Shown here in pieces: positions 1 to 7,890 of a DNA stretch of 36,801 bases. The notes beneath the pieces are model-generated. The model had not been told where the DNA came from. It ran no database searches and worked only from the letters and a program-made list of their open reading frames with translations. The stretch is from NCBI GenBank assembly GCA_012518015.1, contig JAAYTM010000157.1:1-36801 (forward strand). The letters are read 5' to 3'. The number at the start of each line of letters is the position of its first letter. Within the stretch, counting starts at the first letter, position 1. This stretch comes from Synergistaceae bacterium. Its GTDB lineage: Bacteria > Synergistota > Synergistia > Synergistales > Acetomicrobiaceae. The translations under genes were made by a program, and so were the position numbers.

Positions 1-559
1 ATCTATTCCCGTCATGGTTCGTATCGACGATGTATTGCCCTATTTACAATCCTCGCATTGGGGAACTTACGCCTTTAATGTTACCCTGCCTGATGGCAGG
101 ACGGAAACGGCCTTGATAAGAGATCTCCAAGTAGATCCCTTAAGCAGGGAAATTCTTCACGTGGATTTCTATCAACTTTTGAAGGGTCATAAGGTGCTTG
201 TAGCAGTACCCGTAGTTTTGGAGAATAGAGATGACTGTATAGGGGTTAAAAAAGGCGGGGTTTTGGTTCAACCACTGTACGAGATTGAGATGGAAGTGTT
301 GCCTGGCGAGATACCCGATGGGATACATGTGGATGTCGCTGCGCTTGATATAGGCGATAGCGTTCGGATGTCCGATATTGAGCTACCTGAAAGTGCAGTT
401 ATCTCAATTGACCCTGAAGAGACTATAGTTCAGGTCGTTGAGCCAATCATTGAAGAGATCGAGGAAGCCGTTGAAGAAGAGGTTGAAGAAGAAATGGAAG
501 TAGAGGTTATTGGCAAGAAGGGTGTCGTTGAAGAAGAGGAGGAAGAAGAGGAGGAATAG
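1..559 (+). CDS. rplY: 50S ribosomal protein L25/TL5 (Ctc family), 5'-partial
   Basis: This is a 5S-rRNA-binding ribosomal protein of the long L25/Ctc type. The reading frame is open to the left edge: codons from base 2 read S-I-P-V-M-V, a typical internal L25 segment, so the ATG at base 14 is an internal Met and the true start lies upstream of the window. Recognisable family blocks follow: ALIRDLQVDPLSREILHVDF, then VPVVLEN and GGVLVQPLYEIEMEVLPGEIPDGIHVDVAALDIGDS split over the C-terminal TL5 beta domain. The last ~45 residues are an extremely acidic tail ending in nine consecutive Glu. It is followed after 9 bases by pth, the same order (ctc-pth-mfd) as in Bacillus. The family assignment is secure; the missing N-terminus cannot be judged. 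Confidence 0.93.
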   Translation, partial: SIPVMVRIDDVLPYLQSSHWGTYAFNVTLPDGRTETALIRDLQVDPLSREILHVDFYQLLKGHKVLVAVPVVLENRDDCIGVKKGGVLVQPLYEIEMEVLPGEIPDGIHVDVAALDIGDSVRMSDIELPESAVISIDPEETIVQVVEPIIEEIEEAVEEEVEEEMEVEVIGKKGVVEEEEEEEEE

Positions 560-568
560 GAATTTAGA

Positions 569-1147
569 GTGGGCGTGCGACTTTGCGTTGGTCTTGGTAA
601 TCCCGGTGTAGAATATGCTATGACGAGGCACAATATCGGTTGGCTAGTCGTAGATTCCTTGCTAGAGAAATTAAAAAGCGGCGCTAGCTATGAATATCGC
701 TATAGAGGCATGATTTGGGGGCCTTTCGACGTAGAGGATGAGAAGGTGTACTTGTTGAAGCCCTTGACATTTATGAATTTGAGTGGTCGTTCTGTTGCTC
801 AGGCGGCAAGGGAGCTGGAGGTGGGCATTTCAGATATATTGATCATTTATGACGATGTAGACTTGCCCTTTGGCAAACTCCGACTTCGAGCCAAGGGAAG
901 CGCCGGCGGACACAAAGGGATGGCTTCTGTAATCGCTGCCTTGGGCACCCTGGAGGTGCCGAGGCTTAGAGTTGGAATCGGGAAAGAAACGCCCGCCCAG
1001 GATTTGGTCGCCTTTGTTCTGTCTTCTTTCGATGAGGACGAAATGGAGTCTTTGCCCGAGATTCTTGAAAGAGCTGCCAAGGCGGTTCTTGCTTGGATTG
1101 TCTTGGATATCGAACGTGCCATTTCATATGTAAATAGTGGCCTTTAG
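569..1147 (+). CDS. pth: Peptidyl-tRNA hydrolase
   Basis: This cytoplasmic enzyme releases peptides from peptidyl-tRNAs that drop off ribosomes. It is 192 residues, normal for bacterial Pth. The N-terminal GLGNPG block gives Asn11, TRHNIGW gives the catalytic His21, TFMNLSG gives Asn70, and the YDDVDLP block carries Asp95, matching E. coli N10/H20/N68/D93. The GSAGGHKGM block has Lys116 where E. coli has Asn114; this position varies in the family. The start is GTG at 569, nine bases after the L25 stop and almost certainly translationally coupled, because the Glu-rich L25 tail supplies GAGGAGGAA as ribosome-binding sequence. The mfd start lies 6 bases downstream. Identification is firm. Confidence 0.96.
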   Translation: MGVRLCVGLGNPGVEYAMTRHNIGWLVVDSLLEKLKSGASYEYRYRGMIWGPFDVEDEKVYLLKPLTFMNLSGRSVAQAARELEVGISDILIIYDDVDLPFGKLRLRAKGSAGGHKGMASVIAALGTLEVPRLRVGIGKETPAQDLVAFVLSSFDEDEMESLPEILERAAKAVLAWIVLDIERAISYVNSGL

Positions 1148-1153
1148 GATGGG

Positions 1154-4100
1154 ATGTTAACAGTGCAGGCATACATTGATAAAGTTTGGGATGTTGATCT
1201 CAAAAATTGGACAAGGGGTGATGCTCTCTACCTTCAGGCAAAGGGAGCGGCTAGAGCTTGGGTATGCAGGGATTGTACTGTTAAAAGCATAGTTGTATTT
1301 CCTGATAATGGGCAAGCCCTTGACTTTTACTTCGATTGGAAGGCCTTGTTTGGCGAAGAGGAGATCATTTATTTGCAAGAGTTGCCTTTATCGTCGGATA
1401 AGGTTGGACATTCTGCTTTGTGGGTAAACAGAGGAGAATCTTTTAGAAAATGGCGCGATGGTGATATAAAAAAGCTTTTGATCACGACTCCCGGTTCACT
1501 GATGACGCCCCTTTCTTTTGCCGAAGATAGCTTTAGCATAATGGTTGGAGAAACCATTGGCAGAGACAATCTGGCTCGATGGCTTCAAAACAGCGGCTAC
1601 GAGGCTGTAGATTTGGTTTGGATCACTGGTCATTTTTCGGTCAGGGGGAGTTTGGTGGACTTATTTGATCCGCTCTACAAATATCCAATAAGGGTGGAGT
1701 TCTTTGACGATGAGGTAGCAAGCATTAGGGCTTTTGACACAGAAACCCAAAAAAGCGTGGCCCATCATCAAGAAATAGAGATACACCGTATTTTTGGGAG
1801 CAAGCCGGCATTTCCATTCGATATGCTCCCAGAGGATTGCAGGATAATCCTTTTTGAACCCAAAGAATTAGAATCGCAGGCGGATATATATTGCTGGCTT
1901 TGGTGCAAACTGTGCGATAACGATCGTTCATTGCCACCTATACCCCGATGGCAGGAAGTTTACAAGGCAATAGCGTCATTGCCTCGTATAAGGATCACCT
2001 CTCTCCTTCAAGGTGCTACATTTCGTTTTAATATATTAAAAGAACCTTTTTTCAGAGGAAAACTGGAAGAGGCCAATGCCTATTTGAGCAAATGGAAGGC
2101 TAAGGGTTATAAGGTTTGTTTGTACGCAAATATGGATCATCTAGGGAAATGGGCAGATAAAACTGGCGTAGAATTCATTCCTCAGTCAATAAGCGGCGGG
2201 TTCATGGATATAAGTGGCAAATATATGGTCTTGTCGCAGTCAGCACTTGCAGGTATTGAACAGCCTTTCGCATCGGATTACACCTACCGACCACCCTTGG
2301 ATTGGCAAGAGTCCCTAGAGGTTGGGCAATACGTCGTACACGAAGATTATGGCGTAGCAATTTTTAGGGGAGTCAGTTATGTCGATACCCAAGAGGGCAA
2401 ATCGGAGTATTTGATTTTGGAATATGGTGATAAAAAGCGACTTTTAGTCCCTGTATATCAACTTTATAAGATAGCGCCTTATGAGGGTATTTATGGAGTA
2501 GAACGTCAGTTAGATCGTTTAGACAAACGATCTTGGAAAAGAACTCTGCAAAAAGCTAAAGAAAAGGCTCAAAAAATAGCGGAAGACCTCGTTTCACTCT
2601 ATGCATTAAGAGAGATGAAAAGAGGCCATTCATTTCTAAAGGATGGGGAGATGGCCAAATATTTTGAAGGGACCTTTCCTCACGAAGAGACGGCAGACCA
2701 GTTGAAGGCTATAGAAGAGATAAAAAGTGACATGGAAAAACCTGTCCCAATGGACAGAGTGTTAGTCGGAGACGTTGGTTTTGGGAAAACCGAAGTTGCT
2801 TTGAGGGCTGCGATAAAGGCTGTAGAGGGAGGGAAACAAGTCGCAGTGTTAATCCCGACGACCTTGCTTGCGGAACAGCACTTTGAAAACTTCATTTCCA
2901 GGTTAGGCGATATACCCATAAGGGTCGAGCGATTATCTCGTTTTGAGACGCAGGCCAAGCAGCGCAAGATACTAAAAGATACCATGGAAGGCCGGGTTGA
3001 TATCTTGATCGGAACGCATCGCTTATTGCAGGGTGACGTTCGCTTTAAGGATTTGGGGTTGGTAATAATAGATGAAGAGCATAGGTTCGGCGTAAGGCAA
3101 AAAGAGTTTTTAAAGAAAATGCGAACGGAGGTCGATGTCCTGTCCATATCCGCTACGCCTATACCAAGAACGCTTTATATGGCCCTATCTGGCATAAGGG
3201 ATATTTCCCTTCTGAGCACACCGCCAAAGGACAGACAACCTGTCATTACCGTAGTAGGGCCTTGGAAGGACAGTTTGGTAAGAGAAGCGATCCTCAAGGA
3301 GATATCCCGCGATGGTCGAGTTTTTTTCGTGCATGATCGCATTAAAGGTATTATGAAGCGTGCCCGAAGTCTGCAAATGCTTGTCCCTGAGGCTAAAATC
3401 GGCGTAGTTCACGGACAACTTCCCAAAAGTAAGCTGGAGAAGACCATGATGAAGTTTTTAAAAGGCGAGATTAACGTTCTTGTTTGCACAACTATCATCG
3501 AAAGTGGCCTGGATGTAGCGAAAGCCAATACCTTGATCGTTGATAACGCCCATATGTTTGGTTTATCCCAACTTCATCAGCTTCGCGGTAGAGTTGGCAG
3601 AAGGAGCAGGCAAGCCTTTGCGTACATGCTATATCCGGCAGATAAGCCTTTGACTAGCGAAGCAATGCAAAGGCTTGAAGCTATAGCCGAATGTAATCAA
3701 CTTGGCGGAGGATATAAGTTGGCTTTGAGAGATCTCGAAATTCGAGGAGGAGGAAATTTGCTCGGTGTAGAGCAACATGGCCAGGTGGAAAAAATCGGGT
3801 TTCAACTTTATTATAAATTGATCGAAAATGCCATGAGAAGCTTAAAGGGGGAAGATATCGAAGGCCTTTACGTGGACGTAAGAATACCCGTGGGTATTCC
3901 TGAGTACTACATACCGCAAGGTTCCTTGAGGGTAGCCTTGTACAGAAGACTGCTCAGGGATTTAAGCTTTGAAGATATCGATGACCTGGAAGGCGAACTA
4001 GTAGACAGGTTTGGACCCTTGCCTGAGGAAGTTAAATTACTGCTGAACGTTGCAAAATTGAGGGCGGGATTACCCCATTTTCGGGTAAACGAAATAATGA

Positions 4101-4303
4101 TTGATTCAAAAGAAATCGTCTTGCAAGGAAAAGATGGGGGATTGTTTCAGTTGGTCGGTGGCAGGCCCTGCTGGATAATTAGCAAAAGCCGCGCCAGCGG
4201 ACCAGGCGGCGCCAGTGGGCTAAAACGCCTTGTGGGGTATATGATCGCTGCATTTGAGTGCGGTAAGGGGATGGTCGAAGAATGGAATCGAAGCGCAATA
4301 TAG
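1154..4303 (+). CDS. mfd: Transcription-repair coupling factor Mfd
   Basis: This ATP-dependent DNA translocase removes stalled RNA polymerase and recruits UvrA. It has 1049 residues, about 100 shorter than E. coli Mfd. Residues ~1-330 are the degenerate UvrB-like module (clear match at GDIKKLLITTPGSLM and the GSLVDLFDP region). Residues ~385-450 form the RNA-polymerase-interacting Tudor/CarD-like domain (VGQYVVHEDYGVAIFRG). Residues ~500-850 are the RecG-like helicase, with Walker A GDVGFGKT at 539-546, DEEH at 640-643, SATPIPRT, and the motif V/VI blocks TTIIESGLDVA and QLRGRVGRR. A C-terminal UvrA-interaction domain follows. It sits 6 bases after pth and overlaps mazG by 22 bases, so the genes are very likely co-transcribed. 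Confidence 0.96.
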   Translation: MLTVQAYIDKVWDVDLKNWTRGDALYLQAKGAARAWVCRDCTVKSIVVFPDNGQALDFYFDWKALFGEEEIIYLQELPLSSDKVGHSALWVNRGESFRKWRDGDIKKLLITTPGSLMTPLSFAEDSFSIMVGETIGRDNLARWLQNSGYEAVDLVWITGHFSVRGSLVDLFDPLYKYPIRVEFFDDEVASIRAFDTETQKSVAHHQEIEIHRIFGSKPAFPFDMLPEDCRIILFEPKELESQADIYCWLWCKLCDNDRSLPPIPRWQEVYKAIASLPRIRITSLLQGATFRFNILKEPFFRGKLEEANAYLSKWKAKGYKVCLYANMDHLGKWADKTGVEFIPQSISGGFMDISGKYMVLSQSALAGIEQPFASDYTYRPPLDWQESLEVGQYVVHEDYGVAIFRGVSYVDTQEGKSEYLILEYGDKKRLLVPVYQLYKIAPYEGIYGVERQLDRLDKRSWKRTLQKAKEKAQKIAEDLVSLYALREMKRGHSFLKDGEMAKYFEGTFPHEETADQLKAIEEIKSDMEKPVPMDRVLVGDVGFGKTEVALRAAIKAVEGGKQVAVLIPTTLLAEQHFENFISRLGDIPIRVERLSRFETQAKQRKILKDTMEGRVDILIGTHRLLQGDVRFKDLGLVIIDEEHRFGVRQKEFLKKMRTEVDVLSISATPIPRTLYMALSGIRDISLLSTPPKDRQPVITVVGPWKDSLVREAILKEISRDGRVFFVHDRIKGIMKRARSLQMLVPEAKIGVVHGQLPKSKLEKTMMKFLKGEINVLVCTTIIESGLDVAKANTLIVDNAHMFGLSQLHQLRGRVGRRSRQAFAYMLYPADKPLTSEAMQRLEAIAECNQLGGGYKLALRDLEIRGGGNLLGVEQHGQVEKIGFQLYYKLIENAMRSLKGEDIEGLYVDVRIPVGIPEYYIPQGSLRVALYRRLLRDLSFEDIDDLEGELVDRFGPLPEEVKLLLNVAKLRAGLPHFRVNEIMIDSKEIVLQGKDGGLFQLVGGRPCWIISKSRASGPGGASGLKRLVGYMIAAFECGKGMVEEWNRSAI

Positions 4304-5100
4304 GAGCGAGTTTTGAAGAACTTGTAGATATAATGGTTCGACTGCGAGCTCCGGACGGTTGCCCCTGGGATAGGAAGCAAACTTTGAGCACGCTTAAAGA
4401 GTACATACTTGAAGAAGCCTATGAACTGATCGATGCAATAGAGGCCGAAGATGCAAGAAACATATGCGAAGAGTGTGGCGACTTGCTTTTGCAGGTCCTT
4501 TTTGTCGCTCAGATTGCCTCGGAGAATCAATGGTTTCATATTGGAGATGTTATAAATACTTTGTGCGATAAGTTGAGGCGAAGACATCCTCACGTTTTTG
4601 GCGATACCTTCGTGCTAGATAGCGAAGAAGTCAGACGCAATTGGGATATGATAAAACTGAAAGAGCGAAAAAAGGAGGACCAGTCCCGATTAGCCGGCAT
4701 TCCTCGAACTATGCCGGCATTACTTAAAGCTTACGCTATTCAAGAAAGAGCTGCAAAAGCAGGCTTTGATTGGCAATCTGGTAATCTCGAGCCTTTATGG
4801 GATAAAATAGAAGAAGAGATTAGTGAGCTTCGTGAGGCCTTAAAAGAGGGCGACATGAAAAGCGTTGAGGAAGAGATTGGTGATTTATTCTTTGCTGTAG
4901 CTAACTTGTCAAGACATGTGGGAGTTAACCCAGAAGAGGCTTTACAAGGGGCTAACGAAAAATTTTCAGAGAGGTTTCGTTTTATCGAGGAAAGCGTAGA
5001 GGAAAGTGGACGCGGCTGGGGTGATTACACACTTGACGAGCTGGAGGTTCTTTGGCAATCTGCAAAAGAAAGGCTCAATGAAGAATCGCGAGGAGGTTAA
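4282..5100 (+). CDS. mazG: Nucleoside triphosphate pyrophosphohydrolase MazG
   Basis: It hydrolyses (d)NTPs to monophosphate plus pyrophosphate as house-cleaning of the nucleotide pool, and in some bacteria lowers ppGpp. The 272-residue protein has two all-alpha MazG domains. The first contains RLRAPDGCPWDRKQ and the metal-binding EExxE...ExxD set at E44/E45/E48 and E64/D67. The second has the equivalent residues around E178-E182 and E198/D201. The ATG at 4282 lies inside the 3' end of mfd (22-base overlap), which implies coupling. In Bacillus a mazG fusion (yabN) also lies downstream of mfd, so the neighbourhood supports the call. No truncation is seen. Confidence 0.95.
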   Translation: MESKRNIGASFEELVDIMVRLRAPDGCPWDRKQTLSTLKEYILEEAYELIDAIEAEDARNICEECGDLLLQVLFVAQIASENQWFHIGDVINTLCDKLRRRHPHVFGDTFVLDSEEVRRNWDMIKLKERKKEDQSRLAGIPRTMPALLKAYAIQERAAKAGFDWQSGNLEPLWDKIEEEISELREALKEGDMKSVEEEIGDLFFAVANLSRHVGVNPEEALQGANEKFSERFRFIEESVEESGRGWGDYTLDELEVLWQSAKERLNEESRGG

Positions 5101-5106
5101 ATTTGG

Positions 5107-6558
5107 ATGATTAGCGCTGATGGCTTGGACATATTTGCTGAGCAAATTAAAGGCAATGGAGGAAAAAGAAAGAAAATATTGGTTACAGAAACTGTGCTAA
5201 GGGATGCACATCAATCGTTGATGGCTACCAGAATGAGGACGAAGGACATGTTGTCCATTGCAGCTAGGATGGATGAGGTGGGATATTACTCATTTGAAAT
5301 GTGGGGAGGCGCCACTTTCGATGCAGCCATGCGATTCTTAGATGAGGACCCTTGGGACCGCCTGAGGGCATTGAGGCGTGTAGTCAAAAAAACGAAACTT
5401 CAGATGTTGCTACGTGGCCAAAATCTAGTTGGCTATAAACACTATCCCGATGATGTCGTTCGAGAATTCGTGAAAAGAGCCGTTGGAAACGGCCTCGATA
5501 TAATTCGTGTTTTTGACGCCTTAAATGACTTGAGAAATATGGAAGTAGCTGCCGACCAGGTGAAGAAAGAAGGAGCTCATTTACAGCTTTCCATTTGTTA
5601 CACTATTTCCCCCGTACATACTCTAGAATCTTTTGCGAACCTTGCCCTTGAAATGAAGGATATGGGGGCTGATTCAATATGCATCAAGGATATGGCGGGA
5701 TTGCTCTCTCCCGTTGTCGCTTACCGGCTGGTTAGAGCTATTAAGGAAAAGTGCGACTTGCCCGTGCACGTTCACACTCATTACACGAGCGGAATGGGCT
5801 CGATGGCCTATTTAGCAGCTGTTTTAGCTGGAGCTGATATAATTGACTGTGCAATTTCACCCTTCGCCATGGGAACCAGCCAACCGCCTACAGAATCGAT
5901 GGTAGCAGCTCTAAAAGATTCCATATACGATACTGAGATCGAATTACAAGATCTGGTTCCGATAGCCAACCACTTTAAAGAAGTTAGAGAGAAAAACAAA
6001 GACCTAATAGTAGGCCTTACGGGAGTTGATATTAACGTCCTGATATATCAGATTCCTGGTGGAATGTATTCCAATCTGGTAAGCCAATTAAAAGAACAAA
6101 ACGCCCTTGACAAGCTTGAGGAAGTCCTTAGGGAAGTGCCTAAGGTCCGTCGCGAGATGGGATATCCTCCTTTGGTAACTCCAACTAGCCAACTGGTTGG
6201 TACTCAAGCTACTTTAAATGTCCTCGTGGGTAAAAGGTGGCATATAGTGCCCAATGAAGTTAAAATGTACTTTTTGGGTTATTATGGCAGGCCTCCGGCA
6301 CAAGTCGATCCGGAAATAGCCGTGAAGGTAGTTGGAGACGAAGAGCCAATTACCTGCAGGCCCGGTGAAATTTTGGAGCCTGGTTTAGAGGAAGCTCGCG
6401 AGGCGATAAAGCCTTGGATTTTGCAGCCTGAAGATGTTTTAACTTACGCACTATTTCCCAACGTTGCTAGGGATTTCCTTGTGAGAAAATTCGCAAGGAC
6501 GTTAAAGAGGGATGTAGGTTTTGAAGAACCCGTTGAAGGGGTAGCTTATCCGGTGTAG
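5107..6558 (+). CDS. Biotin-dependent carboxyltransferase subunit (OadA / transcarboxylase 5S / PycB type), no biotinyl domain
   Basis: This is a TIM-barrel carboxyltransferase that moves a carboxyl group between carboxybiotin and a keto acid (pyruvate/oxaloacetate). The metal-site motif RDAHQS is at residues 32-37, the carboxylated active-site lysine is in SICIKDMAG (K194), and the metal histidines are in VHTHYTSGM (H223/H225). Residues ~290-470 form the conserved post-catalytic region. At 483 residues the protein stops before any biotin attachment domain; no Ala/Pro linker or MKM motif is present. It resembles the Propionibacterium 5S layout and must use a separate biotin carrier. No carrier, biotin carboxylase or Na+-pump beta subunit gene is nearby. 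A GAGGAGG site precedes the ATG at 5107. The exact substrate cannot be told from sequence. Confidence 0.85.
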   Translation: MISADGLDIFAEQIKGNGGKRKKILVTETVLRDAHQSLMATRMRTKDMLSIAARMDEVGYYSFEMWGGATFDAAMRFLDEDPWDRLRALRRVVKKTKLQMLLRGQNLVGYKHYPDDVVREFVKRAVGNGLDIIRVFDALNDLRNMEVAADQVKKEGAHLQLSICYTISPVHTLESFANLALEMKDMGADSICIKDMAGLLSPVVAYRLVRAIKEKCDLPVHVHTHYTSGMGSMAYLAAVLAGADIIDCAISPFAMGTSQPPTESMVAALKDSIYDTEIELQDLVPIANHFKEVREKNKDLIVGLTGVDINVLIYQIPGGMYSNLVSQLKEQNALDKLEEVLREVPKVRREMGYPPLVTPTSQLVGTQATLNVLVGKRWHIVPNEVKMYFLGYYGRPPAQVDPEIAVKVVGDEEPITCRPGEILEPGLEEAREAIKPWILQPEDVLTYALFPNVARDFLVRKFARTLKRDVGFEEPVEGVAYPV

Positions 6559-6592
6559 ATCAGATTATTAACGATAAAGGAGGTAATGAGTT

Positions 6593-6835
6593 GTGCTACA
6601 AGCGCAAAAAAGCATAACTGAAATTATAGAAAAGGATATAAAGCCTGCTTTGATGTCTCATGGTGGGGGCATAGAGTTCGTTAGCTATGATGAGAAAGAG
6701 AAAAAGGTCCTTGTTCGTTTGACTGGCGCCTGTGGAGGGTGCCCTTTTGCCAGGGAGACGTTGCGATTTCAGGTGGAAAATGTCTTGAAGGGACGCTTTC
6801 CTGACGCAGTGAAGTCCGTGGAAAGCGTTGACTAA
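6593..6835 (+). CDS. NifU C-terminal-domain Fe-S scaffold protein
   Basis: This 80-residue stand-alone NifU C-terminal (Nfu) domain typically carries or delivers Fe-S clusters. The family signature is visible: a long first helix, HGGGIEFVSYD, then the CxxC cluster-binding pair Cys47/Cys50 in LTGACGGCPFARETL, and the C-terminal helix. The start is GTG at 6593, 8 bases after a full AAAGGAGGT site (6577-6584); an overlapping TTG is out of frame. It lies between the carboxyltransferase and phoH, with 34 and 26 bases of spacing. Nothing links it specifically to either neighbour, although several radical SAM clients occur elsewhere in the window. Confidence 0.9.
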   Translation: MLQAQKSITEIIEKDIKPALMSHGGGIEFVSYDEKEKKVLVRLTGACGGCPFARETLRFQVENVLKGRFPDAVKSVESVD

Positions 6836-6861
6836 CCTTAAGGGAGGGAATTTTTTTATCC

Positions 6862-7890
6862 TTGACGGGTTCATTTAATTCTAAAGGTGGAGTACAAAGT
6901 CGTGAAGATTCCTCGCCCGAAATTCTGGTCGTGGCAGATGAGAAAGTATTAGAAAAAATCTTAGGCCAAAGGGACGAGAACATTCGTGCCGTAGAAGAAA
7001 GATTTCCTGTTCGGATAACGGTTAGAGGAGACGAAATACAGGTTCACGGTCCCGATATCGAAGTGGTTAAGCTAGTTGCCAAATTTCTTGGACAATTGGC
7101 AGAGGTAGCTGAAAAGGGCTATAGACTTACGCCCGCCGAAGTAAAATACGGAATGAATATACTGGGCGAGGGCGGCAAGGTCGATTTACTTTCTCTTTAT
7201 GAAGAGGTCATATACATCACTTCGAGGGGAAAACCGGTGAGGCCTAGAACGGCCGGACAAAAAAAATATATTGAAGCAATTAGACGCAACGAAGTGGTTT
7301 TTGCAATAGGCCCAGCCGGTACGGGTAAAACTTATTTGGCCGTAGCCATGGCAGTTGCGGCTTTAAAGGCATCCGTTGTAAGCAGGATTGTTTTAGTAAG
7401 GCCTGTTGTGGAGGCAGGGGAGCGGCTTGGTTTTTTGCCAGGTGACGTAAAAGAGAAGGTTGAACCTTACTTGAGACCTTTATACGATGCTTTCTTCGAG
7501 TTATTATCCCCGGAAAGATTCATGAGGCATCTTGAAAAAAATGTCATAGAACTGGCGCCGTTAGCCTATATGCGGGGAAGGACGTTAAACGACAGCTTCA
7601 TAATATTGGACGAAGCTCAAAATACGACACCGGAACAAATGAAGATGTTTTTGACCAGAATGGGATTTGGTTCCAAAGTGGTTGTGACAGGAGACATAAC
7701 GCAAATTGACTTACCCCCTGGGAAAGAGTCAGGCCTTAAAGTAATTCAAGGTGTCTTGGAAGGTATCCCGGGCATTGAATTCGTGTTTTTAACCAACTAT
7801 GATGTGGTGCGACACGAGATGGTGCAGAGGATAGTTGAGGCCTATGAAATTTATGAAAAAAAGAAGAGGGACGACCAGGAGCTACCCTAA
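6862..7890 (+). CDS. phoH: PhoH family P-loop ATPase (YbeZ type)
   Basis: This is a cytoplasmic ATPase, probably RNA-acting, that usually partners the endoribonuclease YbeY. The 342 residues start with a KH-like segment (~25-82: KILGQRDENIRAVEERFPV, then ITVRGDEIQVHG). Walker A AIGPAGTGKT spans 148-157, the SF1-like RPVVEAGERLGFLPGD block follows, and Walker B FIILDEAQN has Asp250/Glu251. TGDITQIDLP is sensor-like. The start is TTG at 6862, preceded by AGGGAGGGA (6841-6849) with a somewhat long spacer. The 3' end overlaps the next gene. The order phoH-HD-ybeY is the one found in Firmicutes. The annotation is secure, though the physiological substrate is not known for most family members. Confidence 0.94.
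   Translation: MTGSFNSKGGVQSREDSSPEILVVADEKVLEKILGQRDENIRAVEERFPVRITVRGDEIQVHGPDIEVVKLVAKFLGQLAEVAEKGYRLTPAEVKYGMNILGEGGKVDLLSLYEEVIYITSRGKPVRPRTAGQKKYIEAIRRNEVVFAIGPAGTGKTYLAVAMAVAALKASVVSRIVLVRPVVEAGERLGFLPGDVKEKVEPYLRPLYDAFFELLSPERFMRHLEKNVIELAPLAYMRGRTLNDSFIILDEAQNTTPEQMKMFLTRMGFGSKVVVTGDITQIDLPPGKESGLKVIQGVLEGIPGIEFVFLTNYDVVRHEMVQRIVEAYEIYEKKKRDDQELP

Noticed and set aside
430-633. Minus-strand open frame rich in serine opposite the L25 tail
   Set aside because: It is the complement of the GAA/GAG repeat coding for poly-Glu; no ribosome-binding site or family resemblance.
899-925. Lys116 in Pth instead of the E. coli Asn114 as a sign of lost activity
   Set aside because: The position is variable in the family (Asn, Lys or Arg) and the other catalytic residues are intact.
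2680-3147. 155-codon minus-strand open frame inside mfd
   Set aside because: It is a shadow of the conserved helicase-coding strand, with low-complexity Ser/Thr composition and no start signals.
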